Notes: generated by a model not told the origin, from the sequence alone. Positions 1-7,820 are shown, counted from the first letter of the stretch. The stretch is 11,196 bases of DNA from Bryobacterales bacterium (GCA_009697495.1 SHUN01000045.1:1-11196), one strand, 5' to 3'. Numbers and translations are program-made.

Positions 1-895
1 GCTCGACGATGGGGTTAGTGAAAGGCGTCGGGCCTTTGACGGCGTTGGGGTGGAAGGGGTGCGAGCCTTCGCGGACACTCCAGCCGTGATTGCTGCCTTT
101 GCTCGAGAGTTCGATCATCTCCCAAATGTCCTGGCCGACGTCGCCGACCCAGGGCTGGCCGGTGACCGGATCGAAGCTGAATCGCCAGGGGTTGCGGTAG
201 CCATAAGCCCAGATTTCGGGGCGCGCGTTGGGAGTGTTGATGAAGGGGTTGTCCTTGGGAATGCCGTAGTTGCGGCCGGGATCGGGACGGTCAACATCCA
301 GGCGCATCATGACGGCGTGGAGATCCGTGAGATTTTGGCCAGAGTTGTTAACGTCGGAGCCGCTGGTGCCATCACCGGTAGCGACGTAGAGATAGCCGTC
401 GGGGCCGATGATGGCTTCGCCGCCGTTGTGGCCGCCGGAGGGCCAATCGATAATTAGGGTTTGCGATGCCGGATCGAGGCGTGGCGGGTTGGTGGCGGGG
501 TCGAGCTTGAAGCGGTAGATCTGGCTCATCTGGCCTTTGCGAGCGCCGGCTTTCAGGTCAGCGTGGCTGAAGATGAAGACGTACCCGTTTTCTTTGAATT
601 TTGGATGGAAGGAGAAGGCGGAAATGCCGCGGCCGAGATCGAGGAAGAGGTCCTTCTTGCCGGTGGGATCGTTGGGAAAAAAGCTCAGGATACGCCCACC
701 GTATTCGGCGATGAAGAGGCGATCGGAGAGCGGGTCCTGGGCAATGAATACAGGCTCTTTGAATTTGAATTGGGGGAAGGCGAGGGTGAGCCGGTATGGG
801 GGCGTGGGGTCAGGGGAGCCGATGAGACGCGAGGTGGTCCAGGGGACGCGCTGGGCGAACGCGGTCACGGCGAGCAAAAAGAGGAAGGGTTTCAT
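1..895 (-). CDS. PQQ-dependent sugar dehydrogenase (GSDH domain), 3' end off the window
   Basis: 298 codons are visible from the ATG at 895; the C-terminus runs off the left edge. The protein begins [15 protein letters not shown], a short signal peptide with a likely cut after AFA, so it should act outside the cytoplasm. It has the soluble glucose/sorbosone dehydrogenase beta-propeller signature: a FIAEYGGRI blade near residue 61, GGHNGGEAIIGPDGYLYVATGDG-type sequence at about 154-176 with the expected active-site His156, and PEIWAYGYRNPWRFSFD at about 226-242 followed by GDVGQD. Members oxidise sugars or other alcohols with PQQ and pass electrons to the respiratory chain; the substrate here cannot be read. 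Its start overlaps the stop of the MmcQ-like gene (ATGA at 892-895), so translation is probably coupled. No strong Shine-Dalgarno is seen. Any C-terminal cytochrome or repeat domain would lie outside the window. Confidence 0.9.
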   Translation of the reverse strand, partial: MKPFLFLLAVTAFAQRVPWTTSRLIGSPDPTPPYRLTLAFPQFKFKEPVFIAQDPLSDRLFIAEYGGRILSFFPNDPTGKKDLFLDLGRGISAFSFHPKFKENGYVFIFSHADLKAGARKGQMSQIYRFKLDPATNPPRLDPASQTLIIDWPSGGHNGGEAIIGPDGYLYVATGDGTSGSDVNNSGQNLTDLHAVMMRLDVDRPDPGRNYGIPKDNPFINTPNARPEIWAYGYRNPWRFSFDPVTGQPWVGDVGQDIWEMIELSSKGSNHGWSVREGSHPFHPNAVKGPTPFTNPIVE

Positions 896-1218
896 GTGTG
901 GAGTTTTTTCGGCGCGCGGCGGAGCCATGCGGTGCGGAGAGTGGCTTTCAAAATGTCGGCTTTGACGGCGGAGAGTTTCACGAGAGTCGCGCCTTGGCGG
1001 CCCCAGACGTTGGGGACGGGCGAAAAAAGTTCGGAGGCGTCGGCGACTACGCCTTCCTGCTGTTCCGGGGTCAACAGGAGTACGCCACAACCTTGCTTTT
1101 CGTAGGCAAGCGTGGCGAAGAGTTTACTGGCGACGCGGAAATCGGCGACGTCAAAATGTTCCCCTTCGGTGGCTTCCGGAAGCTGCAGGGCGAGTTTACG
1201 AAAACCGGTGGCGGTCAT
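892..1218 (-). CDS. MmcQ/YjbR family protein
   Basis: The 108-residue protein matches the MmcQ/YjbR (CyaY-like fold) family over its whole length. It has an N-terminal helix with [10 protein letters not shown], then [13 protein letters not shown], a [12 protein letters not shown] segment, the [11 protein letters not shown] core at about 72-82 and the C-terminal [11 protein letters not shown]. The family is cytosolic and often called DNA-binding from its double-wing fold, but its cellular job is not known. The ATG at 1218 lies inside the stop of the upstream chimeric reading frame (ATGA), and its own stop overlaps the start of the sugar dehydrogenase in the same way. The three frames are therefore likely on one transcript. 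No clear ribosome binding site precedes it, which fits coupling or re-initiation. The length is normal for the family. Confidence 0.85.
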   Translation of the reverse strand: MTATGFRKLALQLPEATEGEHFDVADFRVASKLFATLAYEKQGCGVLLLTPEQQEGVVADASELFSPVPNVWGRQGATLVKLSAVKADILKATLRTAWLRRAPKKLHT

Positions 1219-1628
1219 GTTTCGATGCCCATGCGCTTGACCATGCTGACGGCGAGGTTCGGCAGCGGGTAATTGCGATTCGTGTCGAACGCCAAGTGCT
1301 GGCCGTGTTTGAAACCGCCGCCGGCGAGGAGGACGGGCGGGTTGTTCGTCGTGCCCAAGGAGCGATCAAGCAGCGATTCGCCGCCCTCTTGCACGCCTTT
1401 TAGTTTGCCGAACAGCTCGGACAACAGCTTCATGTGCCAGGTGTCGATGGCTTCGAGCTGTTTGAGTTTGCTCTCATCGTCGAGGCGGAAAGGAAGCGTA
1501 GAGAGATCGAACGCGGCGGGCCCGTTCGGGCCGCGATGGCCACCAGCGCCGTTCTTATCGATGAACGCGCGGGCATCGGGCGGGAGCTCCGCGGCGAGGG
1601 CGTCGGCGACTAACAGGGGAAAAACCAC
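1215..1628 (-). pseudogene. Chimeric remnant: PSCyt-type cytochrome N-terminus joined to DUF1552 C-terminus
   Basis: A 137-codon frame can start at GTG 1628. Residues 1-13 look like the end of a signal peptide ([17 protein letters not shown]). Residues 15-51 resemble the start of the cytochrome c domain of planctomycete-type DUF1587/DUF1592 proteins (DARAFIDKN..., [12 protein letters not shown]). The heme motif expected as CAGCH reads GAGGH (27-31), so both cysteines are glycine. From about residue 52 the sequence switches to the C-terminal part of DUF1552 proteins: [18 protein letters not shown], then [17 protein letters not shown] and [16 protein letters not shown]. Even that part seems to lack about a dozen residues between LLDRS and NPPVLL, and the usual tail after GIE. 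Intact DUF1552 proteins are several hundred residues long and are often encoded next to the cytochrome protein. I infer an in-frame deletion between the two neighbours. No ribosome binding site is seen. Confidence 0.7.
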
Positions 1629-1661
1629 GCAGCCGCAGTTTATCAGAGACGCGACAGGTGC

Positions 1662-4205
1662 TTAGCTCCACTTGATCAGCGCGTTGGTGGGACGGGTAAG
1701 TGGTTGATCGAAATGATTGCTCGAAATGCGGAAAGTGCAACCGAGCCGGCCGGTGTGGGTGGGCGCGTAATTGCAACCAAAAGCCCAGGCGGCACCGCTT
1801 TGCTCCAGCGGCGCGAGCAAGACGATTTCGGCATCTCCGAGAGCGCCATTGGAATCGATTCGGCCAACGACGGCCTCGACGCGCACATCGCCTGGAGCGA
1901 GGTTGGCGAGATCGACGAGTACACGCATGGGCATGGGATGGCCCGAGAGCAACGACTTGTTCGGAGGGGCACCGATTTCAACGAAGCGCACGGACGGCCA
2001 GGCGGCCTGGACCTGCTTGTCCCACGCGGCGCGGTCGCGGCTGCGGGCGAAGTCGCCTGCGCGGGTCTCCTCGCGGTAGGTGTGAGCGGGGTTGTAGAGA
2101 AGGCGCGAGTAGTCGTCCAACATGCGGCGGGCGTCATACTGCGGCGTCAGCGCCTTGATGGACTGCTTCATGCGCCGGACCCACTCCTCGGGGACTTCGT
2201 CGGCGCGGGCGGCGTAATAGAGCGGAACGATTTCATTTTCGAGGAGCGAAAGAATCGAAGAGGCGTGGAGCTCGTCCTGATCTTCGGAGTACGATTCGCG
2301 ATCACCGATGGTCCAGCCGCCGGAGACATCGTCGGACTCGTCGAACCAGCCGTCGAGAATAGAAAGATTCAGGACGCCGTTGATACCGGCCTTCATGCCG
2401 GAGGTGCCGCAGGCTTCTTCGCCGCGTTGCGGATTGTTGAGCCAGACGTCGACGCCGTGAACGAGTTCGCGGGCGACGGCGATGGAGTAATCCTCAACGA
2501 AAATGAGGCGATTGGCTAGCTCGGGGTCGCGCGAAAGCTGGAAGATTTCGCGGATGAGCGATTTACCGGGGATGTCCTTGGGGTGGGCTTTGCCGGCGAT
2601 GAGGATCTGCACGGGCATGCGGTGATTGGTGAGCAGCCGTTTCAATCGCGGCAGATCCCGGAGAAACAGGGTGGCGCGTTTGTAGGTTGCGAATCGCCGG
2701 GCGAAACCGATGGTGAACGCCGCCGGATCCAGCGCTTCGGACAATCGCCGTGTTTCGGACGGCGACGTTTTTCGCTGCTGCGCGGCCTGCACCAGCCGAT
2801 GGCGCACGAAGCCAATCAACTGGCGTTTTCGTTTTTTGTGCGCTTCCCAAATTTCGCGATCGGGAATGTCGTCGACCAGCTTCCATGTCTCGGGGTCTGT
2901 GGCCTTTTCGCGCCAGTCGGGCTGCAGATAGCTGTCGTAAAGCTGGAGCAGGTCGCCGTTGACCCAGGAGCGCAGATGGACGCCGTTAGTGACATGGGTG
3001 ATGGGCACTTCCCACGCAGGTAGGTTGGGCCAGAGATCCTGCCACATATCGCGGGAGACGGCGCCGTGCAGTCTGCTGACGGCGTTGCGCCAGCAACTGG
3101 TCTTGATGGCAAGGATGGCCATGGAGAACGCTTCGCCCTGATCGCTCGGATTACGGCGTCCAAGCGAAAGGAGTTGCTCCATGAAGAAACCGGTGTTTTC
3201 GCAATACTCGCGAAAGTAGTAGTGCATGAGGCCGGTGTCAAAGTGATCGATGCCGGCGGGTACGGGCGTGTGCGTGGTGAAGACGTTGTTGGCGCGGCAA
3301 GTCTCTATGGCTTCGTCGAAATTCAAGCCGTGGAGGTCCATGAGCACTCGGATGCGCTCGACCGCGAGGAAGGCCGAGTGGCCTTCGTTCATGTGGAAGA
3401 CGGTGGGCATGATCCCGAGAGCGCGGAGCGCGCGGAGGCCGCCGATGCCGAGGACGATCTCCTGCCGGATGCGCGTGTGGGAATCACCGCCGTAGAGGGA
3501 ATCGGTGATGTCCCGCATTTCCTGGCTTGTGTTTTGCGGAATGTTCGTATCCAGCAGGAACAGGCGAACGCGGCCGACCTGAATTTTCCAAACCTTGGCA
3601 AAGATGCCGCCGCCGGGCATGGGCACGTCCACGGTCAATTCGGAGCCGTCTTCGTTAAAGACCGGAGTCAGGGGCAGAGTATAAAAATCGTTCTCCGGGG
3701 ACTTTTCAATCTGCCCTCCATCGGGGTTCAGCGACTGGCGAAAATACCCTTTTTGATAAAGAAGCCCGACGCCGACCAGGGGAAAGGCGAGATCCGAGGC
3801 GGCCTTCAGGTGGTCGCCGGAGAGAACGCCCAGTCCGCCGGAATAGATGGGCAGGCATTCGGAAAGGCCGTATTCCATGGAGAAATAGGCGATCAGCTTG
3901 CCGTCGTCAACGGGCGTGAGCGCCATGTAGGCATCGAGTTTTTCGCAGGCCTTGTTGTACATGGCGACGAAACGCGGGTCGGCCGCGGCTTTTTCGAGGG
4001 TGGATTGGGAGACTTGACCCAACATGCGCACCGGGTTGTGCGAGGAAGTGCGCCATTCGGCGGCGTCAAGGCGGCGGAACATGCTGCGCAGGTCGCGGTC
4101 CCAAACCCACAATAGGTTATGAGCAAGTTCGGAAAGGCGCGACAGGGCGACGGGAAGGGCTGGCTGTACTAGAAATTCTTGTTGCGGACGAATCTGGAAC
4201 GACAT
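1662..4205 (-). CDS. glgP: Alpha-glucan (glycogen) phosphorylase, DUF3417-containing short form
   Basis: This 847-residue GT35 enzyme releases glucose 1-phosphate from glycogen or maltodextrin in the cytosol. Residues 12-100 form the N-terminal DUF3417 domain (LSELAHNLLWVWD). The catalytic core shows YFSMEYGLSECLPIYSGGLG at 107-126, FHMNEGHSAF at 270-279, HTPVPAGIDHFD at 312-323, HVTNGVH at 404-410 and the PLP site EACGTSGMKAG at 597-607, with Lys605 as the expected cofactor-binding lysine. A C-terminal beta-rich segment (about 740-847) follows. The layout fits the alpha-glucan phosphorylase subfamily of Thermotoga and Acidobacteria rather than the E. coli GlgP/MalP type. The ATG at 4205 lacks a good Shine-Dalgarno; its leader carries CCTCCT instead. 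It is divergent from the ABC permease, 51 bp away. No other glycogen gene is in the window, so its pathway partners are elsewhere. Confidence 0.95.
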   Translation of the reverse strand: MSFQIRPQQEFLVQPALPVALSRLSELAHNLLWVWDRDLRSMFRRLDAAEWRTSSHNPVRMLGQVSQSTLEKAAADPRFVAMYNKACEKLDAYMALTPVDDGKLIAYFSMEYGLSECLPIYSGGLGVLSGDHLKAASDLAFPLVGVGLLYQKGYFRQSLNPDGGQIEKSPENDFYTLPLTPVFNEDGSELTVDVPMPGGGIFAKVWKIQVGRVRLFLLDTNIPQNTSQEMRDITDSLYGGDSHTRIRQEIVLGIGGLRALRALGIMPTVFHMNEGHSAFLAVERIRVLMDLHGLNFDEAIETCRANNVFTTHTPVPAGIDHFDTGLMHYYFREYCENTGFFMEQLLSLGRRNPSDQGEAFSMAILAIKTSCWRNAVSRLHGAVSRDMWQDLWPNLPAWEVPITHVTNGVHLRSWVNGDLLQLYDSYLQPDWREKATDPETWKLVDDIPDREIWEAHKKRKRQLIGFVRHRLVQAAQQRKTSPSETRRLSEALDPAAFTIGFARRFATYKRATLFLRDLPRLKRLLTNHRMPVQILIAGKAHPKDIPGKSLIREIFQLSRDPELANRLIFVEDYSIAVARELVHGVDVWLNNPQRGEEACGTSGMKAGINGVLNLSILDGWFDESDDVSGGWTIGDRESYSEDQDELHASSILSLLENEIVPLYYAARADEVPEEWVRRMKQSIKALTPQYDARRMLDDYSRLLYNPAHTYREETRAGDFARSRDRAAWDKQVQAAWPSVRFVEIGAPPNKSLLSGHPMPMRVLVDLANLAPGDVRVEAVVGRIDSNGALGDAEIVLLAPLEQSGAAWAFGCNYAPTHTGRLGCTFRISSNHFDQPLTRPTNALIKWS

Positions 4206-4256
4206 AATGCAGGAGGAATTTTCAGGTTAGCAGACGAGGGGGGATATAATGAATAC
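4206..4256. promoter_or_regulatory. Divergent promoter region between glgP and the ABC permease
   Basis: This 51 bp gap must serve both directions. On the plus strand a perfect TATAAT lies at 4245-4250, with only a weak -35 match (TTCAGG near 4221). It ends six bases before the TTG at 4257, the spacing expected if the message begins at the start codon. A G-rich GAGGGGGGA (4236-4244) is the alternative ribosome binding site if transcription starts further up. An AGGAGG at 4211-4216 is followed by no usable start codon. On the minus strand, TGCTAACCT (about 4225-4233) resembles an extended -10 for glgP. No operator-like palindrome is seen. Confidence 0.5.
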
Positions 4257-5351
4257 TTGGTCTACAAGTTGGTTTGGGAGAATCTAAAGCATCGGCCTGT
4301 GAGGACGCTGCTGAGTTCGCTGGCGATCGGGCTGGGTGTCACGATGATGCTGACATTGGTTGGTGTCGGCGAAGGGATGTTGCGCGAGCAGGAAGCGCGG
4401 ACGCGGGGAGTCGGCGCGGACATAATCATTCGGCCATCGGGATCGTCGGTGATAGGTATTGCCCCGCCGAACATTAACGAGAAGCTGGTGGCATGGGTCT
4501 TGGAACAGCCGCACGTCGCGCAATCCACGGGCATCGTCATATACCCGCTGGGCGGGGTGAGCACGGTCCACGGCGTTGATTTCGAAGAAGTGACGAAGAT
4601 GAGCGGCGGCTTCACATTCCTTTCGGGCCGTCCGTTCAAGGACGCGCAGGAAGCGATTATTGACGAGTATTTCGCCAAGGAAAAGAAGTTGAAGGCCGGC
4701 TCGACGGTCAAGATTTTGAACCGGGATTGGATCGTATCGGGCGTCTTCCGCGGCGGCAAGTTGACGCGAATGATGTTGCCGAAGAAAATATTGCAGGACG
4801 TGAGCGCGACGACGGGGAAGGTCTCAGTGATCTACGTGAAACTCGACGATCCGTCGAAGTCCGCGGAAGTGATTACGCATTTGAAGAAGACGTTGCCGGA
4901 CTACCCGATCTATTCCATGGATGAACTGGCTTCGCAGTTCTCCGTCAATAGCGTTCCAGAGCTGAAGACGTTTATTGGCGTGGTGATTTCGCTGAGCGTG
5001 TTGTTTGGCTTTCTGGTGGTATTTTTGGCGATGTATACCGCCATTTTGGAGCGTACGCGGGAAATTGGCATTCTGAAGGCGCTGGGCGCCGGACAGGGTT
5101 ACGTGCTCGGCATACTGCTTCGGGAAACGATACTTTTGGCGGTGATCGGCAGCGCCTTTGGAATCGGAATGAGCTATGTGACGCAGTGGATGATTGCGAC
5201 ATTCATCCCGGCGTCGATGACACAGGCGATTGTCTATGAATGGTGGCCGATAGCAAGCGGAATCACGCTGGGCGGCGCGCTGCTGGGAGTATTTTATCCC
5301 GCAATCAAGGCCTCGCGGCAGGACGCATTGGAGTCGTTGTCTTATGACTGA
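4257..5351 (+). CDS. ABC transporter permease, FtsX/MacB type
   Basis: A 364-residue inner-membrane permease. I take TTG 4257 as the start because it gives MVYKLVWENLKHRPVRTLL, the usual opening of this family; the frame stays open upstream to a TTG at 4179, inside glgP, which would add unlikely residues. Membrane segment 1 lies at about residues 16-36 (LLSSLAIGLGVTMMLTLVGV), followed by a roughly 200-residue extracytoplasmic MacB-like domain. Three C-terminal segments make the FtsX domain: FIGVVISLSVLFGFLVVFLA, LLRETILLAVIGSAFGIGM and ASGITLGGALLGVFYP. The cytoplasmic loop LERTREIGILKALGA is the ATPase-coupling motif. It overlaps the ATPase gene by 8 bp and the two should form one exporter or lipoprotein-type mechanotransmission complex. 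No outer-membrane or adaptor partner is present, so the substrate is unknown. Confidence 0.88.
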   Translation: MVYKLVWENLKHRPVRTLLSSLAIGLGVTMMLTLVGVGEGMLREQEARTRGVGADIIIRPSGSSVIGIAPPNINEKLVAWVLEQPHVAQSTGIVIYPLGGVSTVHGVDFEEVTKMSGGFTFLSGRPFKDAQEAIIDEYFAKEKKLKAGSTVKILNRDWIVSGVFRGGKLTRMMLPKKILQDVSATTGKVSVIYVKLDDPSKSAEVITHLKKTLPDYPIYSMDELASQFSVNSVPELKTFIGVVISLSVLFGFLVVFLAMYTAILERTREIGILKALGAGQGYVLGILLRETILLAVIGSAFGIGMSYVTQWMIATFIPASMTQAIVYEWWPIASGITLGGALLGVFYPAIKASRQDALESLSYD

Positions 5352-6021
5352 GCCAATCATCGGCATTCGCGATTTGCGAAAAACGTTTCGTTCTGGCGAC
5401 GTGGATGTTCACGCGCTGCGGGGTGTGGATCTGGCCGTGGAGCGCGGGGAATTTCTGGCGGTGGTTGGGCCGTCGGGCTCGGGTAAATCAACGCTGTTCC
5501 ACATTCTGGGTGGGCTCACGCCCCCGACCGCCGGCACGGTGATGATTGACGGCCAGGACCTGATGAAGATGAGCGACAGTGACCGCACGCGTCTGCGCAT
5601 GAAGTCTGTCGGTTTCGTGTTCCAGAAATACAATTTGCTGCCAACGCTCACGGTGGGCGACAACATTAAAATCGCGCGCGACATAGCCCGTGTGAAGGGC
5701 CCGCTCGACAAGCAGTTTCTTGAGGTATTGGACGCGCTTGGCATCACCGACAAAATGGACCGCAAGCCGCGCCAGTTGAGCGGCGGCGAACAGCAGCGCG
5801 TGGCGATTGCGCGATCGATTGTCAATCATCCGGCGATTCTGCTTGCCGACGAGCCGACGGGAAATCTGGACACCGAGAACTCGACGGCCGTTTTGGGCCT
5901 ATTGCGCGATTTGAATAAACGGTTGGGGCAGACCATCCTGATGATCACCCACAATCCGGACGCGGCGGCGTTCGCGGACCGCATTGTTCACATGCGCGAC
6001 GGCCAATTACACGCCGCTTAG
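5344..6021 (+). CDS. ABC transporter ATP-binding protein, LolD/MacB family
   Basis: A 225-residue ATPase of normal length for the LolD/MacB/FtsE group. Walker A is GPSGSGKST at about 43-51, the Q-loop is in FVFQKYNLLP (about 92-101), the ABC signature LSGGEQQRVAIARS is at about 143-156, Walker B with the catalytic glutamate is ILLADEPTGNLD (about 164-175), and the H-loop is MITHNPD (about 199-205). The motif order and the PTGNLD sequence are typical of this family, which powers export or release of lipids, lipoproteins or peptides without moving them through the membrane channel itself. Its ATG at 5344 lies inside the end of the permease gene, so the two are translated together. The stop lies 15 bp inside the tail of the convergent ROK kinase gene. 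Confidence 0.92.
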   Translation: MTEPIIGIRDLRKTFRSGDVDVHALRGVDLAVERGEFLAVVGPSGSGKSTLFHILGGLTPPTAGTVMIDGQDLMKMSDSDRTRLRMKSVGFVFQKYNLLPTLTVGDNIKIARDIARVKGPLDKQFLEVLDALGITDKMDRKPRQLSGGEQQRVAIARSIVNHPAILLADEPTGNLDTENSTAVLGLLRDLNKRLGQTILMITHNPDAAAFADRIVHMRDGQLHAA

Positions 6022-6861
6022 CCGCGCCAGTTCCAGCGCGCCATACAAAACAGAGTCGTCCCCAAGAGCGGCCGGCACGACGTCCAGGCGCGCCCGGCTC
6101 CACGACGTCACTTGCCGTCTCAGTTCCTTTCGCAGGGGGACAAACAGCTTGTCGCCGGCCTTGCCGATGCCGCCGCCGATGACGATGCGCGCCGGGTTCA
6201 ACAGCATCACGCAGGCCTTCAATCCCAGCGCCAGATTGACCACGTAGCTCTCAACGAACGCCGGGTCCTCAAGCAATTCTTTGGCGGCCTTGCCAAAATC
6301 GCGTTCCAGCCACAGCCCGCAGCACATGCGTTCAAAGCAGCCCTGCGAGCCGCAAAGGCAGTCTGGGCCGCCGGGACGAATGGTGAGATGGCCCAGTTCA
6401 CCGGCGTAGGAATCAGCCCCGCGATAGACGCCGTTTTCTGTCAGGATTCCGCCGCCGATTCCGGTTGACAGCGTCATGTAGAACAGCGGACGGAAGCCGC
6501 GGCCAACGCCATGAATGCCCTCGCCCAACGCGCCAACGTTCGCGTCGTTGTCCAGCACAACCGCGTCAATCCCCAACTCGCGCCGCACCCAGCCGCATAA
6601 GTCAAAATCCGCCCAACCGCCAACGTGAGTCGACAGCGCTACCACTTGCTTTTCAAAGTCCACCGGCCCGCCGAAGCCGATCGCGCAACGATGCAACGGC
6701 AGCAACCACTCCCGCGTCACTGCCGCAATCCGGGCGAGCATCCAGTCCTTGCCGCCCTCGCGGTCGGTCGCGCTCGATTCGCGGCGGATCATTGCGCCCG
6801 TGTCGTCGAAAACCGCGATCGTGAACTTGCTGCCGCCGATGTCGATTGCCAGCGTGTTCAT
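6007..6861 (-). CDS. ROK family sugar kinase (glucokinase-like)
   Basis: 284 residues from ATG 6861, which overlaps the stop of the PfkB gene (ATGA). The frame is open further upstream, but that sequence is the shadow of the PfkB gene. The ATP-binding loop is AIDIGGSKFTIAVFD (5-19), the catalytic Asp lies in DNDAN (Asp106), LSTGIGGGI follows at 131-139, and the ROK zinc site is GELGHLTIRPGGPDCLCGSQGCFE (154-177) with His158 and Cys168, 170 and 175. There is no N-terminal helix-turn-helix, so it is an enzyme rather than a ROK repressor. It should phosphorylate a hexose such as glucose, N-acetylglucosamine or mannose; the exact sugar cannot be read. It is the last gene of a four-gene operon, and its end overlaps the convergent ABC ATPase gene. 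Confidence 0.9.
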   Translation of the reverse strand: MNTLAIDIGGSKFTIAVFDDTGAMIRRESSATDREGGKDWMLARIAAVTREWLLPLHRCAIGFGGPVDFEKQVVALSTHVGGWADFDLCGWVRRELGIDAVVLDNDANVGALGEGIHGVGRGFRPLFYMTLSTGIGGGILTENGVYRGADSYAGELGHLTIRPGGPDCLCGSQGCFERMCCGLWLERDFGKAAKELLEDPAFVESYVVNLALGLKACVMLLNPARIVIGGGIGKAGDKLFVPLRKELRRQVTSWSRARLDVVPAALGDDSVLYGALELARLSGV

Positions 6862-7820
6862 AACAACTCGGCTGGTGTGGCTATGCCCGTGCCCTTCTTC
6901 ATGATGGTGATCGAGGCGACGCGATTGCCGAACTCCGCCGCGGCCACAGCGTCCCGCGTGACGGCGTATGCGCATGCCGCGCCCGCGCTGAAACTATCGC
7001 CCGCGCCGCAGATATCGACAGGGTTCGGAATGCCATCGGCCTTCACCCGGCGTTCGCCCTCGGGATCGTAAATACGGGCGCCTTCGCCGCCGTGCGTGAC
7101 AATGAGCAGCGGCGCCGCGCAGTGTGCGCGGAGGGCTGGAAAGTCCACGCGGCCCAGGGCCCGCATCGACGCTTCCGTCGCTTCCTTCAAATTCGGTTTG
7201 ACGATAACGCCTTGAAAATGCTCGGCGCGTGTCCGGGAATCCACCCACACGACTTTTCCCGGGTTCGCCGCCGCCGTTGACTGGATCGCGCCGCGCACGG
7301 TTGCCGTAACAACACCGCCCGCCGTGGTTTCCGCCTGATCGCTGACGAGGATCACGTCAAATCGTTCCGCATTGTCCAGCAACCGCCGCACCAGCAGCAT
7401 TTCCACCTCTTCCGTCAACGCTCGCGTGACGACGAAATCAACACGGGGCAAATCCTCCGCCCCTGTTTCCGCGTTGATGAGCTTGGTGTAGGTGAAGGTC
7501 TGCAACGCGGGCACCTCCAGCAGCAATGACCCGTCAATGCCCCGCGCGGCCAGCGCCTGACGCAGTTCCCATGCATACCCGTCAGCGCCGGTGACACCAA
7601 TCACAGCCACGTTCGCGCCAAACGCGGCCACGTTGTTGGCTACCGTTCCGCCAGCGCCCGGAGTGACCTCGGTTCGCGCTACGCCAATTCTAGGGATGCC
7701 CGTCTCAGCCGAGGGCAACGCCAACGCCGGGTCGTACCAACACCACCGGTCCAGACAAATATCGCCCACCACAAGCACGCGCAACGCCGCGATTTTGTAG
7801 AGCAATTCCGCCGTCGTCAT
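6858..7820 (-). CDS. PfkB-family sugar kinase, RfaE1/HldE kinase-domain-like
   Basis: 320 residues from ATG 7820, chosen because it overlaps the upstream stop (ATGA at 7817-7820); a GTG five codons earlier is a weaker choice. The N-terminus RVLVVGDICLDRWCWYD (14-30), followed by PGAGGTVANNVAAFGANVAVIG (54-75), is the pattern of the heptose kinase RfaE1/HldE. The C-terminal PfkB signature DICGAGDSFSAG (269-280) carries the catalytic base Asp275 and the anion-hole glycines. VKPNLKEA (207-214) is also typical. There is no C-terminal cytidylyltransferase domain as in bifunctional HldE, and no GmhA, HldD or LPS gene is nearby, so a heptose role is only one option. It is coupled at both ends, to the DHS-like gene upstream and the ROK kinase downstream. 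Confidence 0.88.
   Translation of the reverse strand: MTTAELLYKIAALRVLVVGDICLDRWCWYDPALALPSAETGIPRIGVARTEVTPGAGGTVANNVAAFGANVAVIGVTGADGYAWELRQALAARGIDGSLLLEVPALQTFTYTKLINAETGAEDLPRVDFVVTRALTEEVEMLLVRRLLDNAERFDVILVSDQAETTAGGVVTATVRGAIQSTAAANPGKVVWVDSRTRAEHFQGVIVKPNLKEATEASMRALGRVDFPALRAHCAAPLLIVTHGGEGARIYDPEGERRVKADGIPNPVDICGAGDSFSAGAACAYAVTRDAVAAAEFGNRVASITIMKKGTGIATPAELL

Noticed and set aside
461..1105. Plus-strand frames opposite the sugar dehydrogenase and MmcQ genes
   Set aside because: The minus strand encodes continuous family-matching proteins here; the plus-strand frames show no domain or ribosome site.
3066..4115. Long open plus-strand frame opposite glgP (about 349 codons)
   Set aside because: It is antisense to a full-length, motif-complete phosphorylase. 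Its sequence is low in recognisable structure, and the open frame is explained by GC-rich codon bias.
4179..4256. Upstream extension of the ABC permease to the TTG at 4179
   Set aside because: It would overlap the glgP start and add residues not expected in this family; the start at 4257 gives the usual N-terminus.
6862..6975. Upstream extension of the ROK kinase by 38 codons
   Set aside because: The extra residues are His/Arg-rich shadow of the PfkB gene; the ATG at 6861 starts right before the ATP-binding loop and overlaps the upstream stop.
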